DNA of 8,814 nt from an uncultured Acetobacter sp. (GTDB lineage Bacteria; Pseudomonadota; Alphaproteobacteria; Acetobacterales; Acetobacteraceae). The position numbers were made by a program, and so were the translations under genes. Where the stretch lies: positions 1 through 8,814 of the forward strand of contig CALCDN010000001.1 in assembly GCA_937900755.1 (NCBI GenBank). Direction: 5' to 3'. Under the pieces are notes generated by a model. It was given only the letters and a program-made list of their open reading frames with translations, made no database searches and was not told the origin of the DNA. Each line of letters begins with the position of its first letter. Positions within the stretch are counted from its first letter, which is position 1. Positions 8,013 through 8,814 of this stretch are shown in pieces.

Positions 8013-8019
8013 ACGCGTT

Positions 8020-8814
8020 ATGAGTGCCACGCTCACCCAGCCCAACCCGACGTCTGAGGCCTGGATGCCGGATAGCTGGCGTTCGTTTCCGTTCAAGCAG
8101 ATCCCCACCTACCCGGACGCCGCCGCACTCAAAACTGTCGAGGACCGGCTGGGCGCCTACCCTCCGCTGGTTTTTGCGGGCGAGGTGCGCCGCCTGCGCA
8201 ACCATCTGGCCCAGGCCGCCCAGGGCAAGGCCTTTGTGCTCCAGGGTGGCCCCTGTGCTGAAAGCTTTGGCGAGTTCAAGGCCGACATCGTGCGCGACAC
8301 GTTCCGTGTGCTGCTGCAAATGGCCGTGGTGCTCACCTTTGGGGCCAAGGTGCCGGTTATCAAGCTCGGCCGCATGGCCGGGCAGTTTGCCAAGCCCCGC
8401 TCGTCCGACATGGAAACGGTGGATGGCGTGAGCCTGCCCTCCTACCGGGGGGACATCATCAACGGACCGGAATTCACGCCTGAGGCGCGTATTCCCGACC
8501 CCGCACGGATGGAAACGGGCTACTTCCAGTCCACTGGCATCCAGAACCTGCTGCGCGCCTTCTCACGCGGGGGATACGCCAACCTGCACGAGGTACACCG
8601 CTGGAACCTTGGCTTTGTCGAGCGCTCCCCGCTGGCCAACCGCTACCGCACCATGGCCGAACGCATTGGCGAGACCCTCGCCTTCATGCAGGCCTGCGGA
8701 ATTGATGCGGCTTCCTCCGCGCAGGTGGATGAAACCGAGTTCTCCACCTCGCACGAGGCCCTGCTGCTGCCCTATGAGCAAGCCCTGACCCGCGTCGCTT
8801 CCACGTCGGGCGAA
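8020..8814 (+). CDS. aroG: Class II 3-deoxy-D-arabino-heptulosonate 7-phosphate (DAHP) synthase, 5' part
   Basis: Condenses phosphoenolpyruvate with erythrose 4-phosphate, the first step of the shikimate pathway. The first 265 codons are in the window; the gene runs past the right edge (family length about 450-480). The class II (plant/mycobacterial type) signature is clear: W-R-x-F-P-F-K-Q-I-P near the start, V-F-A-G-E-V-R-R-L, Q-G-G-P78-C79-A-E-S-F with the metal-binding cysteine, L-L-Q-M-A-V-V-L-T-F-G-A, the G-Q-F-A-K-P-R127-S-S motif for PEP, S-Y-R-G-D-I-I-N-G, F-T-P-E-A-R-I-P-D-P, N-L-H-E-V-H-R-W-N and S-H-E-A-L-L-L-P-Y-E. The residue before C79 is Pro where the family nearly always has Asp. 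ATG 8020 is backed by AGGA; an in-frame ATG at 7945 would add 25 residues without ribosome site support. The symbol follows mycobacterial usage. Confidence 0.93.
   Translation, partial: MSATLTQPNPTSEAWMPDSWRSFPFKQIPTYPDAAALKTVEDRLGAYPPLVFAGEVRRLRNHLAQAAQGKAFVLQGGPCAESFGEFKADIVRDTFRVLLQMAVVLTFGAKVPVIKLGRMAGQFAKPRSSDMETVDGVSLPSYRGDIINGPEFTPEARIPDPARMETGYFQSTGIQNLLRAFSRGGYANLHEVHRWNLGFVERSPLANRYRTMAERIGETLAFMQACGIDAASSAQVDETEFSTSHEALLLPYEQALTRVASTSGE

Larger units (their letters stand above)
7712..8019. other. Divergent intergenic region, 308 bases, palindrome-rich
   Basis: No gene is supported here. It separates a minus-strand secreted protein gene from the plus-strand DAHP synthase gene and is richer in A+T than the flanking genes. 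It holds a hairpin GGCCAT/ATGGCC (7753-7758, 7766-7771), a candidate minus-strand promoter (7795-7823), the ACCAAAAGTG direct repeat (7803-7812, 7832-7841), two adjacent inverted repeats (7870-7884, 7887-7899), a candidate plus-strand promoter (7894-7922), and a stretch from ATG 7945 that is open in frame with the DAHP synthase gene. Confidence 0.6.

Noticed and set aside
7945..8019. Aromatic leader peptide (attenuator) before the DAHP synthase gene
   Set aside because: The F-Y-P-S-A-Y stretch has no stop before the gene start, and I see no terminator/antiterminator pair after it, so the attenuation model fails.

Overview
The window reads as an ordinary chromosomal segment of a high-GC alphaproteobacterium, most likely an acetic acid bacterium (Acetobacteraceae, Acetobacter-like). 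This rests on protein character, a pyruvate phosphate dikinase paired with its DUF299 regulator, a class II DAHP synthase, and small secreted proteins of a lineage-specific look. I infer the taxon; no ribosomal RNA gene is present to prove it. I found no phage, insertion sequence, CRISPR array, tRNA or other accessory system.

Layout, left to right. Positions 1-132 are a C-saturated stretch in a frame that stays open and ends in a TGA overlapping the ligA start. It looks like the 3' end of recN damaged by poor base calling. ligA (129-2219, NAD-dependent DNA ligase) follows. A 223-base gap leads to ppdK (2443-5118, pyruvate phosphate dikinase). A clear intrinsic terminator hairpin (5125-5156) sits only 12 bases before ppsR (5169-5996), which encodes the kinase/phosphorylase that switches PPDK off and on. 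ppsR converges on a small secreted protein gene on the minus strand (6100-6492), with two strong hairpins between them. A 207-base divergent intergenic region leads to a YigZ/IMPACT family gene (6700-7320). This gene overlaps by 14 bases the 3' end of a second small secreted protein gene on the minus strand (7307-7711); the terminator of that second gene lies inside the end of the YigZ coding sequence. A 308-base divergent intergenic region (7712-8019), rich in palindromes and a direct repeat, separates it from a class II DAHP synthase gene (8020 to beyond the window end).

Functionally, ppdK and ppsR form one unit. PPDK interconverts pyruvate and phosphoenolpyruvate, and PpsR phosphorylates or dephosphorylates the threonine next to its catalytic histidine. 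The DAHP synthase consumes phosphoenolpyruvate at the entry to aromatic amino acid synthesis, so two PEP-handling steps lie close together, though there is no sign they are co-regulated. The most useful second looks are the terminator between ppdK and ppsR, the palindromes in the two divergent intergenic regions, the Pro in place of Asp in the QGG-D-CAE motif of the DAHP synthase, and the damaged left edge.
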